Position numbers and translations under genes: made by a program
In this document: positions 1 through 9,183 of the stretch, one piece after another
Layout: every line of letters starts with the position of its first letter
How positions within the stretch are numbered: position 1 is the first letter of the stretch
Notes under the pieces: generated by a model
The model's input: only the letters and a program-made list of their open reading frames with translations
What the model was told of the DNA's origin: nothing
Databases searched by the model: none
DNA from: CAZNKU01 sp045654805
GTDB taxonomy: Bacteria; Bacillota; Clostridia; Monoglobales; Firm-18
Length of the DNA: 44,669 nt
Reading direction: 5' to 3'
Assembly (NCBI GenBank): GCA_045654805.1
Contig: JAZOOD010000030.1
Location: forward strand, 1-44,669

Positions 1-1
1 G

Positions 2-370
2 ATGCGCAACAGAACAAAGACTTTTTCAGTAAGACTCAGCGAAGAAGAATATGAAACATTAAACAAGGCGATAGCAAAAACAGGTCTTACAAAATCGGCT
101 TTTATACGGACAGTTGCAAGAGGATATTTGCCCAAACCACGACCACCAAATGACTATGATAAAATAATGTCAGAGCTTACAGATATTGCCACAAATATTT
201 ATTCCATTTCAAATGGAACATTTAATATCCATAAAGTTGACACCGAATTTTTAAGAGGTCAGGCAGAGCGATTGGATAAGGTAATTTTACAAATCAATAC
301 TCTCTTCACCGTTCCTGAGAAAATCAAAGGAGGCAATATAAAATGGCAACAACAAAAATATGGGACATAA
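2..370 (+). CDS. mobC: MobC-like relaxosome accessory protein
   Basis: A 122-residue protein with a ribbon-helix-helix type N-terminus (SVRLSEEEYETLNKAIAKTG, then LTKSAFIR), the layout of MobC proteins that bind the transfer origin and help the relaxase nick it. Its last nine codons overlap the start of the relaxase gene downstream, the usual translational coupling of mobC and mobA. The first codon is at the very edge of the window, so its ribosome binding site cannot be checked and a start further upstream is possible. The family and neighbour make the call firm; the plasmid or ICE type is inference. Confidence 0.85.
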   Translation: MRNRTKTFSVRLSEEEYETLNKAIAKTGLTKSAFIRTVARGYLPKPRPPNDYDKIMSELTDIATNIYSISNGTFNIHKVDTEFLRGQAERLDKVILQINTLFTVPEKIKGGNIKWQQQKYGT

Positions 371-1674
371 AAGGCAGGGTTGATACGCTTATAAATTATG
401 CTGCCAATCCTGAAAAGACGGAAGGACAGCGTTTTAGTCAAAAGCAAATCCAAGCTCTCCACGATGTTATGGATTATGCTTCCGATGATTATAAGACAGA
501 GCGAAGCTTATATGTATCGGGCGTTAATACAACGCCCGATACGGCAAAACATAAAATGCATCAAACAAAGCTTCGCTATGGGAAATTGGATGGCATCGTA
601 GCTTTTCATGCCATACAGAGCTTTAAACCGGGAGAGGTTACACCTGAAATAGCTCATGAAATCGGGAAAAGACTCGCAAAAGAAATGTGGGGCGATAGGT
701 TCGAAGTGGTAATAGCAACACACCTGAATAAAGAGCATTTGCATAATCATTTTGTTATTAACTCCGTGTCCTTTGCAGATGGTAAGAAGTATTATGACAA
801 TACCGCAAATTACAATAAGATGAAACAGATTTCTGATAGGCTATGTGAAGAATATAATCTGTCAGTAATACGAAATCCTAAAAGCAAGGGTAAGCATTAT
901 GCGGAGTGGTACGCTGAGAAAAACGGCTATCCTACAATACGAGGACAGATAAGAGATGAGATTGACGGCATAATAGAAGGCTCATATACAACACAAAGTT
1001 TTTGGAGCGAATTGAAACGCAGAGGATATGAGGTTAAGAATACGGGGAAATATATTGCCGTAAAAGCAACATTTGCTAAAAAATATGTACGTCTTGATAA
1101 TCTAGGCAAATACTACACTCCCGATGCGATAAACGAGCGTATTATTGCGGCAAGAAATGGTATAAAGCTTATAGAAATAAATAAGCCTAAACCCGACTAC
1201 AACGCTTGGCTTGAAAAATATGAACCTATAAAGCTCAAAGGCTTTAAGGCTCTGTATTATCATTATTTATATCTGTTTGGAAAGATACGAAAAAGGGAAT
1301 CTCCCCAAAGAGTATGCTTCTATCTTAGAGAGGAGCTTATAAAATTTGAACGATACCAAAAACAGTTTCATTTTCTTTACGACAATGATATTGAAACCGC
1401 TTCTCAACTTCTTGAAATAAAGCAATCAGCTGAAGATAGAATTTCCGAACTGACATTAGAGCGGTCAAGATTATACCATAAGCCTGATGCTAAAGGAGAA
1501 ATTGCAGATATAAATACTGAACTTAAGGAGCTAAGGGCGAAAGTCAGAATGTGCAACAATATTTTGATTGATTCTGAGCGTATCAATGAAAAGTATAACG
1601 AAGCACAAAGACTTGAACAAGAAGCATTGCTCCCTAAAAAGAACAAGAAAAAAGATCAAGAAATTACACGATAG
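343..1674 (+). CDS. mobA: MOBP-type relaxase (mobilisation nuclease)
   Basis: A 443-residue relaxase that would nick the transfer origin and stay covalently bound to the 5' end. The histidine cluster of relaxase motif III is visible at about residues 126-136 (HLNKEHLHNHF), and Tyr19 in INYAANPEKT is the probable nucleophile. The C-terminal 150 residues are basic and coiled-coil-like. An AAAGGAGG site lies nine bases before the ATG, inside the end of mobC. The sequence resembles relaxases of clostridial Tn1549-like elements (family knowledge, not a search). No coupling protein or integrase is in the window, so most of the element lies upstream. Confidence 0.9.
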   Translation: MATTKIWDIKGRVDTLINYAANPEKTEGQRFSQKQIQALHDVMDYASDDYKTERSLYVSGVNTTPDTAKHKMHQTKLRYGKLDGIVAFHAIQSFKPGEVTPEIAHEIGKRLAKEMWGDRFEVVIATHLNKEHLHNHFVINSVSFADGKKYYDNTANYNKMKQISDRLCEEYNLSVIRNPKSKGKHYAEWYAEKNGYPTIRGQIRDEIDGIIEGSYTTQSFWSELKRRGYEVKNTGKYIAVKATFAKKYVRLDNLGKYYTPDAINERIIAARNGIKLIEINKPKPDYNAWLEKYEPIKLKGFKALYYHYLYLFGKIRKRESPQRVCFYLREELIKFERYQKQFHFLYDNDIETASQLLEIKQSAEDRISELTLERSRLYHKPDAKGEIADINTELKELRAKVRMCNNILIDSERINEKYNEAQRLEQEALLPKKNKKKDQEITR

Positions 1675-1688
1675 GATTGGAGGAACTT

Positions 1689-2264
1689 ATGAAAACTATA
1701 AAAGCTATTATAATCTTAACATTGGTAAGTATTTTTACCACTACTACATACGCTGCAGAGGTGCCGAGAGAGTCGACATCATGCAATGCCACAAATGAAG
1801 CAATAGTCATTGTTGAATGTTTTATAGGTGATATTTTAACCGAAGTGCAAAATGGCTTGGGATATGCCGATGCACGAGCAAAATCAAACCGCATATTCTT
1901 CAAGGCTTGGCTGAATGGTCAAACAAACGGTTATAGCTACGGTGAACTTGTTGATATTGCAAATAGCGCAATATGGCAATACCGTGATATGTACTTGCGA
2001 CCTGATTTTTATACAAATAATCTTGAAAATGTCAGAGCTATTATCGCTCCCGTAATCGAAGACTACAAATCCGGCAAAATCACTTATGCAGAAGCTGAAT
2101 TCAATGCACGAACAAGGATTTATCAATCTGCAAAACCTGACTTCAATCCCAATGTGGAATATATGAAAGATCCTCTTTCAAGAGATATTCCATCAGTAGA
2201 TAATAGCTTGTTTATCCTTGCAAGAAAACTGATTTTAGAAAGTAAAGAGGAAGAAAAAATTTGA
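1689..2264 (+). CDS. Small exported protein of the mobile element, unknown function
   Basis: About 191 residues. The chosen ATG follows TTGGAGGAA by six bases; a TTG four codons upstream is in frame but lies in the ribosome binding site itself. The N-terminus is a clear signal peptide (KTIKAIIILTLVSIF, then TTTTYAA), so the protein is exported. The mature part is mixed helix with two cysteines near its start and no motif I recognise. It lies 14 bases after the relaxase and is probably co-transcribed with it. A decayed copy of its last 62 codons occurs at 20590-20778, so the gene belongs to a family carried by related elements here. Confidence 0.7.
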   Translation: MKTIKAIIILTLVSIFTTTTYAAEVPRESTSCNATNEAIVIVECFIGDILTEVQNGLGYADARAKSNRIFFKAWLNGQTNGYSYGELVDIANSAIWQYRDMYLRPDFYTNNLENVRAIIAPVIEDYKSGKITYAEAEFNARTRIYQSAKPDFNPNVEYMKDPLSRDIPSVDNSLFILARKLILESKEEEKI

Positions 2265-2297
2265 TTTATGCGGTAGGATATGATATAATGTAATCAT

Positions 2298-2328
2298 AAA
2301 GCAGACAGAATATGTTTCTGTCTGCTTT
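2298..2328 (+). terminator. Intrinsic terminator after the mob operon
   Basis: A perfect 13-bp inverted repeat (AAAGCAGACAGAA, loop of five, TTCTGTCTGCTTT) lies 34 bases after the exported-protein gene. The GCAGACAG/CTGTCTGC core recurs in the hairpins that end both family B junction elements. The T-run is short, so efficiency is uncertain. Confidence 0.6.
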
Positions 2329-2338
2329 AGTAAATTCC

Positions 2339-2372
2339 CTTAACCGCGTCTTAGCCGTTATGATGATATAAT
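2339..2372 (+). promoter_or_regulatory. Promoter with tandem direct-repeat operator before the histidine kinase
   Basis: CTTAACCG (2339-2346) and CTTAGCCG (2350-2357) form a direct repeat with an 11-bp period. Nine bases later is a perfect -10, TATAAT (2367-2372). The repeat occupies the -35 position, which is the geometry of PhoB/OmpR-class activator boxes. The same repeat and spacing occur before pyk at 4237-4270. Confidence 0.7.
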
Positions 2373-2415
2373 ATAAAATAGGTTATTCTAAATAAGTTTA
2401 TTGAGGAAAGTATTT

Positions 2416-3468
2416 ATGAAAAAATCAGTTGAAATTTTGAAAAATACGCTCATTACATTAGCCATTCTTTGCTTATGTTTTTTAATGTGTTTGGTTTTAA
2501 AATACATATTTAATGATAGTGCATTGATATCTGCTATCTTTGTTTTGGGTGTTTATTTAGTATCTGTTATCACACCCGGCTATCTGTACGGAATATTATA
2601 TGCTTTGTTAAGTGTTTTAGTTGTAAATTTTGCATTTGCATTTCCATACTTTGCATTTAACTTTACAATAGCAGAAAATATCGTATCAGCTATAATTTTG
2701 CTTTCGGTTTCCATGATGACTTGCGGACTTACTGCAAAGGTAAGACATCAGGATGCCATTAAAGCCGAAAGAGATAAAGAAAGAATGCGTGCAAATCTTT
2801 TAAGAGCAGTTTCACATGATTTGAGGACACCGCTTACAACAATTTATGGTTCAAGTTCTGCACTTTTAGAAAATTTTGATGATTTTTCTGCTGAACAGTG
2901 CAAGGAAATGCTTAAAGGTATCAGCGAGGATTCACAATGGCTTCATCGAATGGTGGAGAATCTGTTATCAATAACAAGACTTGACGGAAATAATGTAAAA
3001 ATCATTAAAGTAGCTACGGTTCTTGATGAGCTTATCGATTCAGTTTTGGTTAAATTCTCAAAAAGATATCCTAATCAGTCAATTGATGTTGATATTCCTG
3101 ATGATTTTGTTACGGTGCCTATGGATGCACTTTTGATTGAGCAGGTTTTAATAAACATTCTTGAAAATGCCGTGCAACATGCAGAAGGTATGACGTCATT
3201 GAAATTAAAGGTGTTTACAATCTCGGATAAAGCAATTTTTGAAATTAAAGATAACGGATGCGGAATTCCTGAATCAAAGCTCAAGGACATTTTCAGCGGT
3301 GCTTATACAACAAGCCTTGATATTTCAGACAGTAAGAAAAACAATGCAGGAATCGGACTTTCGGTATGTGCTTCAATTATCAAAGCACATGGCGGTGATA
3401 TCAAAGCTGAAAACGAAAAGGAAGGCGGATGTATATTCCGTTTTACATTAAATATGGAGGATAAATAA
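2416..3468 (+). CDS. KdpD-like membrane sensor histidine kinase (short form)
   Basis: About 350 residues. Four hydrophobic segments in the first 110 residues resemble the DUF4118 membrane region of KdpD, but the large N-terminal KdpD and USP domains are absent. The kinase core is complete: H-box AVSHDLRTPLT (phosphorylated His about 134), N-box NILENAVQHAE, DNGCGIP and GIGLSVCASI. The ATG at 2416 follows GAGG by nine bases; an in-frame TTG at 2401 has no ribosome binding site. The response regulator starts one base after the stop. No kdpFABC potassium pump is present, so the signal is unknown; turgor or ion status is an inference from the KdpD family and the ion transporters downstream. Confidence 0.85.
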   Translation: MKKSVEILKNTLITLAILCLCFLMCLVLKYIFNDSALISAIFVLGVYLVSVITPGYLYGILYALLSVLVVNFAFAFPYFAFNFTIAENIVSAIILLSVSMMTCGLTAKVRHQDAIKAERDKERMRANLLRAVSHDLRTPLTTIYGSSSALLENFDDFSAEQCKEMLKGISEDSQWLHRMVENLLSITRLDGNNVKIIKVATVLDELIDSVLVKFSKRYPNQSIDVDIPDDFVTVPMDALLIEQVLINILENAVQHAEGMTSLKLKVFTISDKAIFEIKDNGCGIPESKLKDIFSGAYTTSLDISDSKKNNAGIGLSVCASIIKAHGGDIKAENEKEGGCIFRFTLNMEDK

Positions 3469-3469
3469 A

Positions 3470-4180
3470 ATGCATAATAATAAATATAAAATCCTCGTAA
3501 TTGAAGATGAAGAAAATATAAATAACCTACTGAAAAATCTTCTTGAAACAAGCGGCTATCAGGTTATCTGTGCAAAATCCTGCAGTAGCGGTCAAATGCT
3601 ATTTACATCTCACCGACCTGATTTGGTAATTCTTGATCTTGGCTTGCCTGATTTTGACGGAATGACTTTTTTGAAAAGTATTAGAAAAGATTCCTTAACC
3701 CCTGTTATTGTACTCTCCGCAAGAACAGATGAAAAAGATAAGGTAGATGCACTTGATATCGGAGCAAATGATTATGTGACAAAACCTTTTAGTTCAGCGG
3801 AACTTGTGGCAAGAGTACGGTCAGCTCTGAGAAATTCAAGACGAAGCACCGAAGAAGGAAAACTTCCCGGTGGAAGATTTAAGTCTGGCGGTCTTGAAAT
3901 TGATTATGATGCAAGGCGTGTGTTTGTTGATAAGGCAGAGGTAACTCTTACGCAAACAGAATATAATATTTTAGCATTTTTATCCGAGCATTCAGGAAAG
4001 GTTATGACTTATGCCTCTATTATTCGTGATATATGGGGATATAATGACATAAATAGTACCAAAAAGTTACAGGTAAATATGGCAAACATACGGAAAAAGT
4101 TAGGTGATAAACCCGGCAAAAACAATTATATTGTAAATGAGCTTGGTGTTGGTTACCGTATGTGTGAAACAGATGAATAA
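3470..4180 (+). CDS. KdpE/OmpR-family response regulator
   Basis: 236 residues: a receiver domain (acidic pocket IEDEE near residue 12, phospho-acceptor Asp56 in ILDLGLPD, Lys in YVTKPF) followed by an OmpR-type winged helix (GYNDINSTKKLQVNMANIR and the wing GVGYRM). It is translated with the kinase (one-base gap, ribosome binding site inside the kinase end). OmpR-class proteins bind direct repeats with about 11-bp spacing, and just such repeats lie upstream of this operon and of pyk, so it is the natural candidate to bind both. Confidence 0.9.
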   Translation: MHNNKYKILVIEDEENINNLLKNLLETSGYQVICAKSCSSGQMLFTSHRPDLVILDLGLPDFDGMTFLKSIRKDSLTPVIVLSARTDEKDKVDALDIGANDYVTKPFSSAELVARVRSALRNSRRSTEEGKLPGGRFKSGGLEIDYDARRVFVDKAEVTLTQTEYNILAFLSEHSGKVMTYASIIRDIWGYNDINSTKKLQVNMANIRKKLGDKPGKNNYIVNELGVGYRMCETDE

Positions 4181-4190
4181 ATCTATTTTT

Positions 4191-4227
4191 GCGGATTTTG
4201 TATGATACAAAGTCCGCTTTTTTTGCA
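4191..4227 (+). terminator. Intrinsic terminator after the two-component operon
   Basis: A 12-bp stem with one G-U pair (GCGGATTTTGTA, loop TGA, TACAAAGTCCGC) followed by a run of Ts. It separates the two-component operon from the pyk promoter, so pyk and its followers are a distinct transcription unit. Confidence 0.8.
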
Positions 4228-4236
4228 AAAATCAGT

Positions 4237-4270
4237 CTTAACCGCATCTTAGCCGAAATTATTATATAAT
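4237..4270 (+). promoter_or_regulatory. pyk operon promoter with the same tandem operator
   Basis: CTTAACCG (4237-4244), CTTAGCCG (4248-4255), then nine bases and TATAAT (4265-4270). Apart from one base in the three-base spacer and the N9 sequence, this matches the kinase promoter box exactly, including all spacings, whereas the surrounding DNA differs. There is no separate consensus -35, which suggests activator dependence. Confidence 0.7.
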
Positions 4271-4320
4271 CAAATGGTATATTGAGATAGTATGGATTTT
4301 AGGCAGAAATGAGGAGAAAT

Positions 4321-5736
4321 ATGCGTAAGACAAAGATAATTTGCACTATTGGTCCGGCGTGTGAAAACGCTGAAATTCTTGAAAAAATGTGCTTAAATGG
4401 GATGAATGTGGCAAGACTTAATTTCTCACACGGAACGCACGAAGAACATCAATCAAAAATTGATTTGATTAAGGAAGTCCGCGTGAAGCTAAAGCTGCCT
4501 GTCCCCATTATGCTTGACACAAAAGGTCCTGAATACAGAATAAAAACATTTGAAAACAAGAAAATCTCTCTTTCAGATGGAGATAAGTTTATTTTTACAA
4601 CAGATGATGTTATAGGCAATCAAACAAAAGTATCTGTCAATTATGAAAACCTGACCGAAGAATTAAATATTGGCGATGTTATTATGGTTAATAACGGACT
4701 TGTAAAATTTAAAGTAGATGAAATCAGCGGAAATGATATACATTGTACAGTTATTGCAGGCGGTGAGGTGTCTGACCGTAAAAGTATGAACTTCCCTAAT
4801 AAGGTGCTGACACATGACTATCTAAGCGACCAAGACAAAGAGGACTTGTTGTTTGGCATCAAAAACGGAATAGATTTTGTTGCTGCCTCCTTTGTTTCGT
4901 CAAAGAGCGATGTTGAAGCGGTAAGAAACTTTCTTAACGAAAACGGCGGCGAAGAAATAGACATTATTGCTAAAATTGAAAATCGTGCAGGTGTAGATAA
5001 CATTGATGAAATATGCGATCTTGCAGACGGAATAATGGTTGCCCGTGGTGATTTGGGTGTTGAAATTCCATTTGTTGAGGTGCCGTCAGTTCAAAAATAT
5101 CTTATAAAGAAATGTCGATTACTTGGCAAACGAGTTATTACCGCAACAGAAATGCTTGAATCGATGATATATAATTCAAGACCGACAAGAGCAGAAATCT
5201 CGGATGTGGCAAACGCCGTGTATGATGGCTCATCAGCAATTATGCTATCGGGAGAAACAGCAGCAGGTAAATACCCTGCCGAAGCGGTAAAAAATATGGC
5301 TGAAATCGCTGAGTTTACCGAAAAGCATATTGATTATAAAGAATGGTTCAGATCAACCGATTATAAGATAAAGAACAATCTTGATGCCATCTCTCATTCG
5401 GTTTGCTCTATGGCAATAGATGTGGATGCAAAATGTATCGTAGTAAATTCCATTACCGGTAAAACCGCAAGAATGGTAAGCAGATTCAGATGTCCTACAG
5501 ATATTATAGGAACAACAACCAATGTAAGAGCTTGGAGGCAGTTAAATATGAGTTGGGGTGTTACGCCTGTTCTGTGCGAACAGTACCCATCACTTGACAT
5601 AGTTTTTTATCAAGCGGAACAACATGCAAAAAACCTGTTTTCACTAAAGTCCGGAGATAACATTGTAATGACGGGCGGAGTGATTAACGGAACAGTCGGT
5701 AACACGAATACCATAAAGGTTGAAGTGATTAAATAA
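4321..5736 (+). CDS. pyk: Pyruvate kinase
   Basis: About 471 residues, normal for pyruvate kinase without the C-terminal extension found in bacilli. It converts phosphoenolpyruvate and ADP to pyruvate and ATP. Visible motifs: N-terminal KTKIICTIGPA, NFSHGTHEEH, LDTKGPE, the catalytic segment IIAKIENRAGVDNIDEI (Lys about 218) and ARGDLGVEIP with metal-binding Asp about 244. The ATG at 4321 has GAGGAG upstream; an in-frame ATG at 4309 has none. It is odd for a glycolytic gene to head an operon of Na+-coupled transporters beside a relaxase; it is probably a second, mobile copy, which cannot be tested from this window. Confidence 0.95.
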   Translation: MRKTKIICTIGPACENAEILEKMCLNGMNVARLNFSHGTHEEHQSKIDLIKEVRVKLKLPVPIMLDTKGPEYRIKTFENKKISLSDGDKFIFTTDDVIGNQTKVSVNYENLTEELNIGDVIMVNNGLVKFKVDEISGNDIHCTVIAGGEVSDRKSMNFPNKVLTHDYLSDQDKEDLLFGIKNGIDFVAASFVSSKSDVEAVRNFLNENGGEEIDIIAKIENRAGVDNIDEICDLADGIMVARGDLGVEIPFVEVPSVQKYLIKKCRLLGKRVITATEMLESMIYNSRPTRAEISDVANAVYDGSSAIMLSGETAAGKYPAEAVKNMAEIAEFTEKHIDYKEWFRSTDYKIKNNLDAISHSVCSMAIDVDAKCIVVNSITGKTARMVSRFRCPTDIIGTTTNVRAWRQLNMSWGVTPVLCEQYPSLDIVFYQAEQHAKNLFSLKSGDNIVMTGGVINGTVGNTNTIKVEVIK

Positions 5737-5768
5737 ATTATTTAAACAACATTCAGGAGGAAAGAAAT

Positions 5769-7325
5769 ATGAACAGTCAGACAGTTCAGATTTTAATAGC
5801 TATGATTATTTATATGGCTATTGTAGTAGTAATTGGTATAGTATTTGCAAAGAAGGCAAATAAAAGCTCAGAGAATTATTTTCTTGGTGGGCGTTCGCTC
5901 GGTCCTTGGGTGACAGCTATGAGTGCGGAAGCATCCGATATGAGTGGCTGGCTTTTGATGGGGCTTCCCGGTGTTGCTTATTGGTGCGGTCTTGCTGACG
6001 CGGCGTGGACAGCTATCGGTCTTGCAATAGGTACATACTTAAATTGGCTTATCGTTTCAAAAAGACTTCGCAGATATAGCATAAGAGCGAATAACTCCAT
6101 AACCTTACCGGAGTTTTTCTCTAACAGATTCCGAGAAAGTAAAAAGGTTATAATGACTCTTTCAGCAGTATTTATTCTTGTATTCTTTACAGTATATGCT
6201 GCAAGTTGTTTTGTTACTTGCGGTAAGTTGTTCTCAACTTTGTTCGGAATGCCATATATATCAATGATGATAGTTGGTGCTATTTTCGTGTTGTTATATA
6301 CTGTTTTAGGCGGTTTTCTTGCAGAGAGTGCATCTGATTTTATGCAGGGAATCGTAATGATTGTTGCATTAACTGTAATTGTCATTATAAGTACAGTTAG
6401 TGCAGGTGGATTTGGTGCAGTAATCGAAAACGCGAAAGCTATTCCCGGTTTCTTTGAATTCTTTGGTCTTGCTTCGCCTGAACTTAATGCTGATGGTGTG
6501 CAAATGGTTGAAGCAGGAAAGCCTGTCTTTGGAGCAGCTTCCGAATATGGTTGGTTAAAAATCTTCTCTATGCTTGCATGGGGACTTGGTTATTTTGGTA
6601 TGCCGCAGGTACTTTTAAGATTTATGGCTATCAGAAAAGAAGATGAACTTAAGCGTTCAAGAAGAATTGCTATGATTTGGGTAGTAATCTCTTTGGCGGT
6701 AGCTGTGTTTATCGGTATTGTCGGCAGACAACTTTATCCGACAGTTCATTTAACATCAACTGATGCGGAGAATATCTTTATAACTCTTGCAACAAGCTCG
6801 CTTCCTGCAATTTTAGCAGGTTTTGTAATGGCAGGTATATTGGCAGCAACAATCAGTTCTTCTGACTCATATCTTCTTATTGCGGCATCAGCATTCGCTA
6901 AAAACATCTATCAGGGAGTATTCAAAAAGAATGCTTCTGATAAGCAGGTTATGAATATGTCAAGAATAACATTACTTGCAATTGCTTTGGTTGCAATGGT
7001 CATTGCTCTTGATGAAAAAAGTGTTATATTTAACATCGTGTCATTTGCTTGGGCAGGCTTTGGTGCAACATTTGGTCCAATTATGTTGTTCTCTCTGTTT
7101 TGGAAAAGAACAAACCGCCCCGGTGCAGTTGCAGGAATGGTTGGCGGTGCAGGAATGGTATTCTTGTGGAAACTTGTTATATCTAAATTAGGAGGTATTT
7201 TTGCGATTTACGAACTGCTTCCTGCATTTATCTTCTCTTCAATCTGCATAGTTGCAGTGTCACTTATGACGGCACCTCCGTCCAAAGAAATTGAGGAAGA
7301 TTTTGAAACTGTAAAAATAAATTAA
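5769..7325 (+). CDS. putP: Sodium/proline symporter (PutP-type, SSS family)
   Basis: 518 residues with about 13 membrane segments. The stretch EASDMSGWLLMGLPG (residues about 54-68) is the PutP signature and contains the Na+-binding aspartate (Asp57, equivalent to Asp55 of the E. coli protein); SENYFLGGRSLGPW precedes it, as in the family. It imports a small solute, probably proline, with Na+. Ribosome binding site AGGAGG, 32 bases after pyk with no terminator between, so same transcript. Proline uptake fits an osmotic or ionic-stress operon. Substrate is inferred from the signature; related symporters carry other solutes. Confidence 0.88.
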   Translation: MNSQTVQILIAMIIYMAIVVVIGIVFAKKANKSSENYFLGGRSLGPWVTAMSAEASDMSGWLLMGLPGVAYWCGLADAAWTAIGLAIGTYLNWLIVSKRLRRYSIRANNSITLPEFFSNRFRESKKVIMTLSAVFILVFFTVYAASCFVTCGKLFSTLFGMPYISMMIVGAIFVLLYTVLGGFLAESASDFMQGIVMIVALTVIVIISTVSAGGFGAVIENAKAIPGFFEFFGLASPELNADGVQMVEAGKPVFGAASEYGWLKIFSMLAWGLGYFGMPQVLLRFMAIRKEDELKRSRRIAMIWVVISLAVAVFIGIVGRQLYPTVHLTSTDAENIFITLATSSLPAILAGFVMAGILAATISSSDSYLLIAASAFAKNIYQGVFKKNASDKQVMNMSRITLLAIALVAMVIALDEKSVIFNIVSFAWAGFGATFGPIMLFSLFWKRTNRPGAVAGMVGGAGMVFLWKLVISKLGGIFAIYELLPAFIFSSICIVAVSLMTAPPSKEIEEDFETVKIN

Positions 7326-7351
7326 AGTAATTGATTTAATGAGGTGTATAA

Positions 7352-9100
7352 ATGACAATATTTGATATTTTAACTTTAATCGGCGGATTATGTTTATTCC
7401 TTTTCGGAATGAGTGTAATGGGTGATGCGTTGGAACGCAGAGCCGGAGGCAGTTTGAAAAAGCTGCTTGCGAAACTTACCGGAAATAAATTGACCGGATT
7501 TTTAACCGGACTTGGTGTAACAGCAGTTATTCAAAGTTCATCTGCAACAACCGTTATGGTAGTTGGTTTTGTAAACTCCGGTATAATGTCTCTTAAACAG
7601 TCTATCGGCGTGATTATGGGTGCAAACATCGGTACGACTGTAACGGCGTGGATATTAAGTCTTGGCGGAATTTCAAGCGACAATATGTTCATTCAGCTTT
7701 TGAAACCAACTTCGTTCACACCACTTCTTGCTTTAATAGGTACAGCACTTTTAATGTTTGGCAAATCAAGCAAGAAAAAGGATACGGGTACAATCCTTCT
7801 TGGTTTTGCAACATTAATGTTTGGTATGGATACTATGTCATCTGCTGTATCAGGACTTGCAGATGTTCCTGCTTTCCAAAATCTCTTTATAATGTTCAAA
7901 AATCCGATTTTGGGTGTTTTGGCAGGTGCAATTCTGACTGCGATTATTCAGTCGAGTTCTGCATCCGTTGGTATCCTTCAGGCACTTTCTGCAACAGGTC
8001 AGGTTTCCTATGGTGCTGCTGTTCCGATTATAATGGGACAGAATATCGGTACTTGTGTAACCGCACTCCTTTCATCCTTTGGTACAAATAAAAATGCAAA
8101 GCGTGCAGCGATTGTGCATTTATCATTCAATGTGCTCGGTACAATGATTTGGCTTTCGGTATTCAGCCTAATATCTGCTATTTTAAAGCCGGCACTTTTA
8201 GATGCATCAGCATCATATCTCGGTATTGCAATCGCACATTCACTGTTTAATATTGCTTGTACTGCACTTTTACTTCCTATGTCTTCGCTTCTTGAGAAAT
8301 TGGCTATAAAACTTGTACCGGATACAAACAAAAAAGATGAAATTGTAGAGCTTGACGAAAAGCTTCTTGTAATTCCGCCTGTTGCATTGGAACGTTGCAA
8401 TGAGCTTGTATGCGAAATGGCAGAATCTTCGGTTGTCGCACTTAAAAACGGATTAAATATGTTAAGCAGATATGATTCTGCTATTGCAGAAGAGATTCGT
8501 GCCGCTGAAGAAAAAGCAGACCACTACGAAGATATTTTAGGAACATATCTTGTAAAACTGAGCCGTAATCAAATTAGTGACAGTGACAGCTCGGAAGTTT
8601 CAAAACTCCTTAAAGTCATCGGTGATTTTGAAAGAATATCAGACCATAGCATCAATGTTCTGGAATCTGCTGAAGAACTTAAAGAAAAGGATATGCAGTT
8701 TACTCCTGATGCTGTTAAGGAACTTGAAGTGCTATGCGGTGCAGTATCCGAAATTCTGACACTTTCATATATGGCATTTATCAACAATGATTTAAAATCT
8801 GCCCGTGATGTTGAGCCTTTAGAACAGGTTATCGATGGATTAAAAGCTAAACTCAGAGATGGACATATAAAACGCCTTAAAAACGGAACTTGCTCTATTG
8901 AAGCAGGATTTGTATGGGCTGATCTTATAACCAATCTTGAAAGAACCGCAGACCATTGCTCTAATATTGCAGCTTGTGTTATTGATGCGACTGAAAACAA
9001 TATGAATGTACATCAATCTGTAAGAGATATGAAAACTAACAATGTTGATTTCAACTCTAAATTCTCTTATTATGCTGAAAAATATGCAATAAGTAATTAA
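7352..9100 (+). CDS. Na+/phosphate cotransporter with C-terminal PhoU-like domain
   Basis: 582 residues of the NptA/YjbB (PNaS) family. Two inverted membrane repeats each carry the QSSS substrate motif (VIQSSSATT at about 60 and IIQSSSASV at about 199), and the last 240 residues are a helical PhoU-like domain. It imports phosphate with Na+ (some homologues export). It follows the symporter by 26 bases with GAGGTG before the ATG. This is the third consecutive gene linked to PEP/ATP/phosphate or Na+ flux. Confidence 0.88.
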   Translation: MTIFDILTLIGGLCLFLFGMSVMGDALERRAGGSLKKLLAKLTGNKLTGFLTGLGVTAVIQSSSATTVMVVGFVNSGIMSLKQSIGVIMGANIGTTVTAWILSLGGISSDNMFIQLLKPTSFTPLLALIGTALLMFGKSSKKKDTGTILLGFATLMFGMDTMSSAVSGLADVPAFQNLFIMFKNPILGVLAGAILTAIIQSSSASVGILQALSATGQVSYGAAVPIIMGQNIGTCVTALLSSFGTNKNAKRAAIVHLSFNVLGTMIWLSVFSLISAILKPALLDASASYLGIAIAHSLFNIACTALLLPMSSLLEKLAIKLVPDTNKKDEIVELDEKLLVIPPVALERCNELVCEMAESSVVALKNGLNMLSRYDSAIAEEIRAAEEKADHYEDILGTYLVKLSRNQISDSDSSEVSKLLKVIGDFERISDHSINVLESAEELKEKDMQFTPDAVKELEVLCGAVSEILTLSYMAFINNDLKSARDVEPLEQVIDGLKAKLRDGHIKRLKNGTCSIEAGFVWADLITNLERTADHCSNIAACVIDATENNMNVHQSVRDMKTNNVDFNSKFSYYAEKYAISN

Positions 9101-9123
9101 CTGTAACAATACTATGATTTTTG

Positions 9124-9152
9124 TTGGCGGTTTTCTTATAGGGAACCGTCAA
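9124..9152 (+). promoter_or_regulatory. Weak hairpin between the phosphate symporter and the small membrane gene
   Basis: A nine-pair stem with one G-U (TTGGCGGTT / AACCGTCAA) and an 11-base loop, followed by a poor T tract. It might partly terminate or protect the message; the genes on both sides still look like one operon. Confidence 0.3.
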
Positions 9153-9183
9153 TATATTTTGATAGACGAAAGGAGGCAGTTGT

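Noticed and set aside
5978..6385. 135-residue minus-strand frame inside putP
   Set aside because: Antisense shadow of a membrane-protein gene with strong coding signal on the plus strand.
7648..8091. 147-residue frame rich in Cys, Tyr and Trp
   Set aside because: Lies entirely inside the Na+/Pi symporter in another frame; no start signal.
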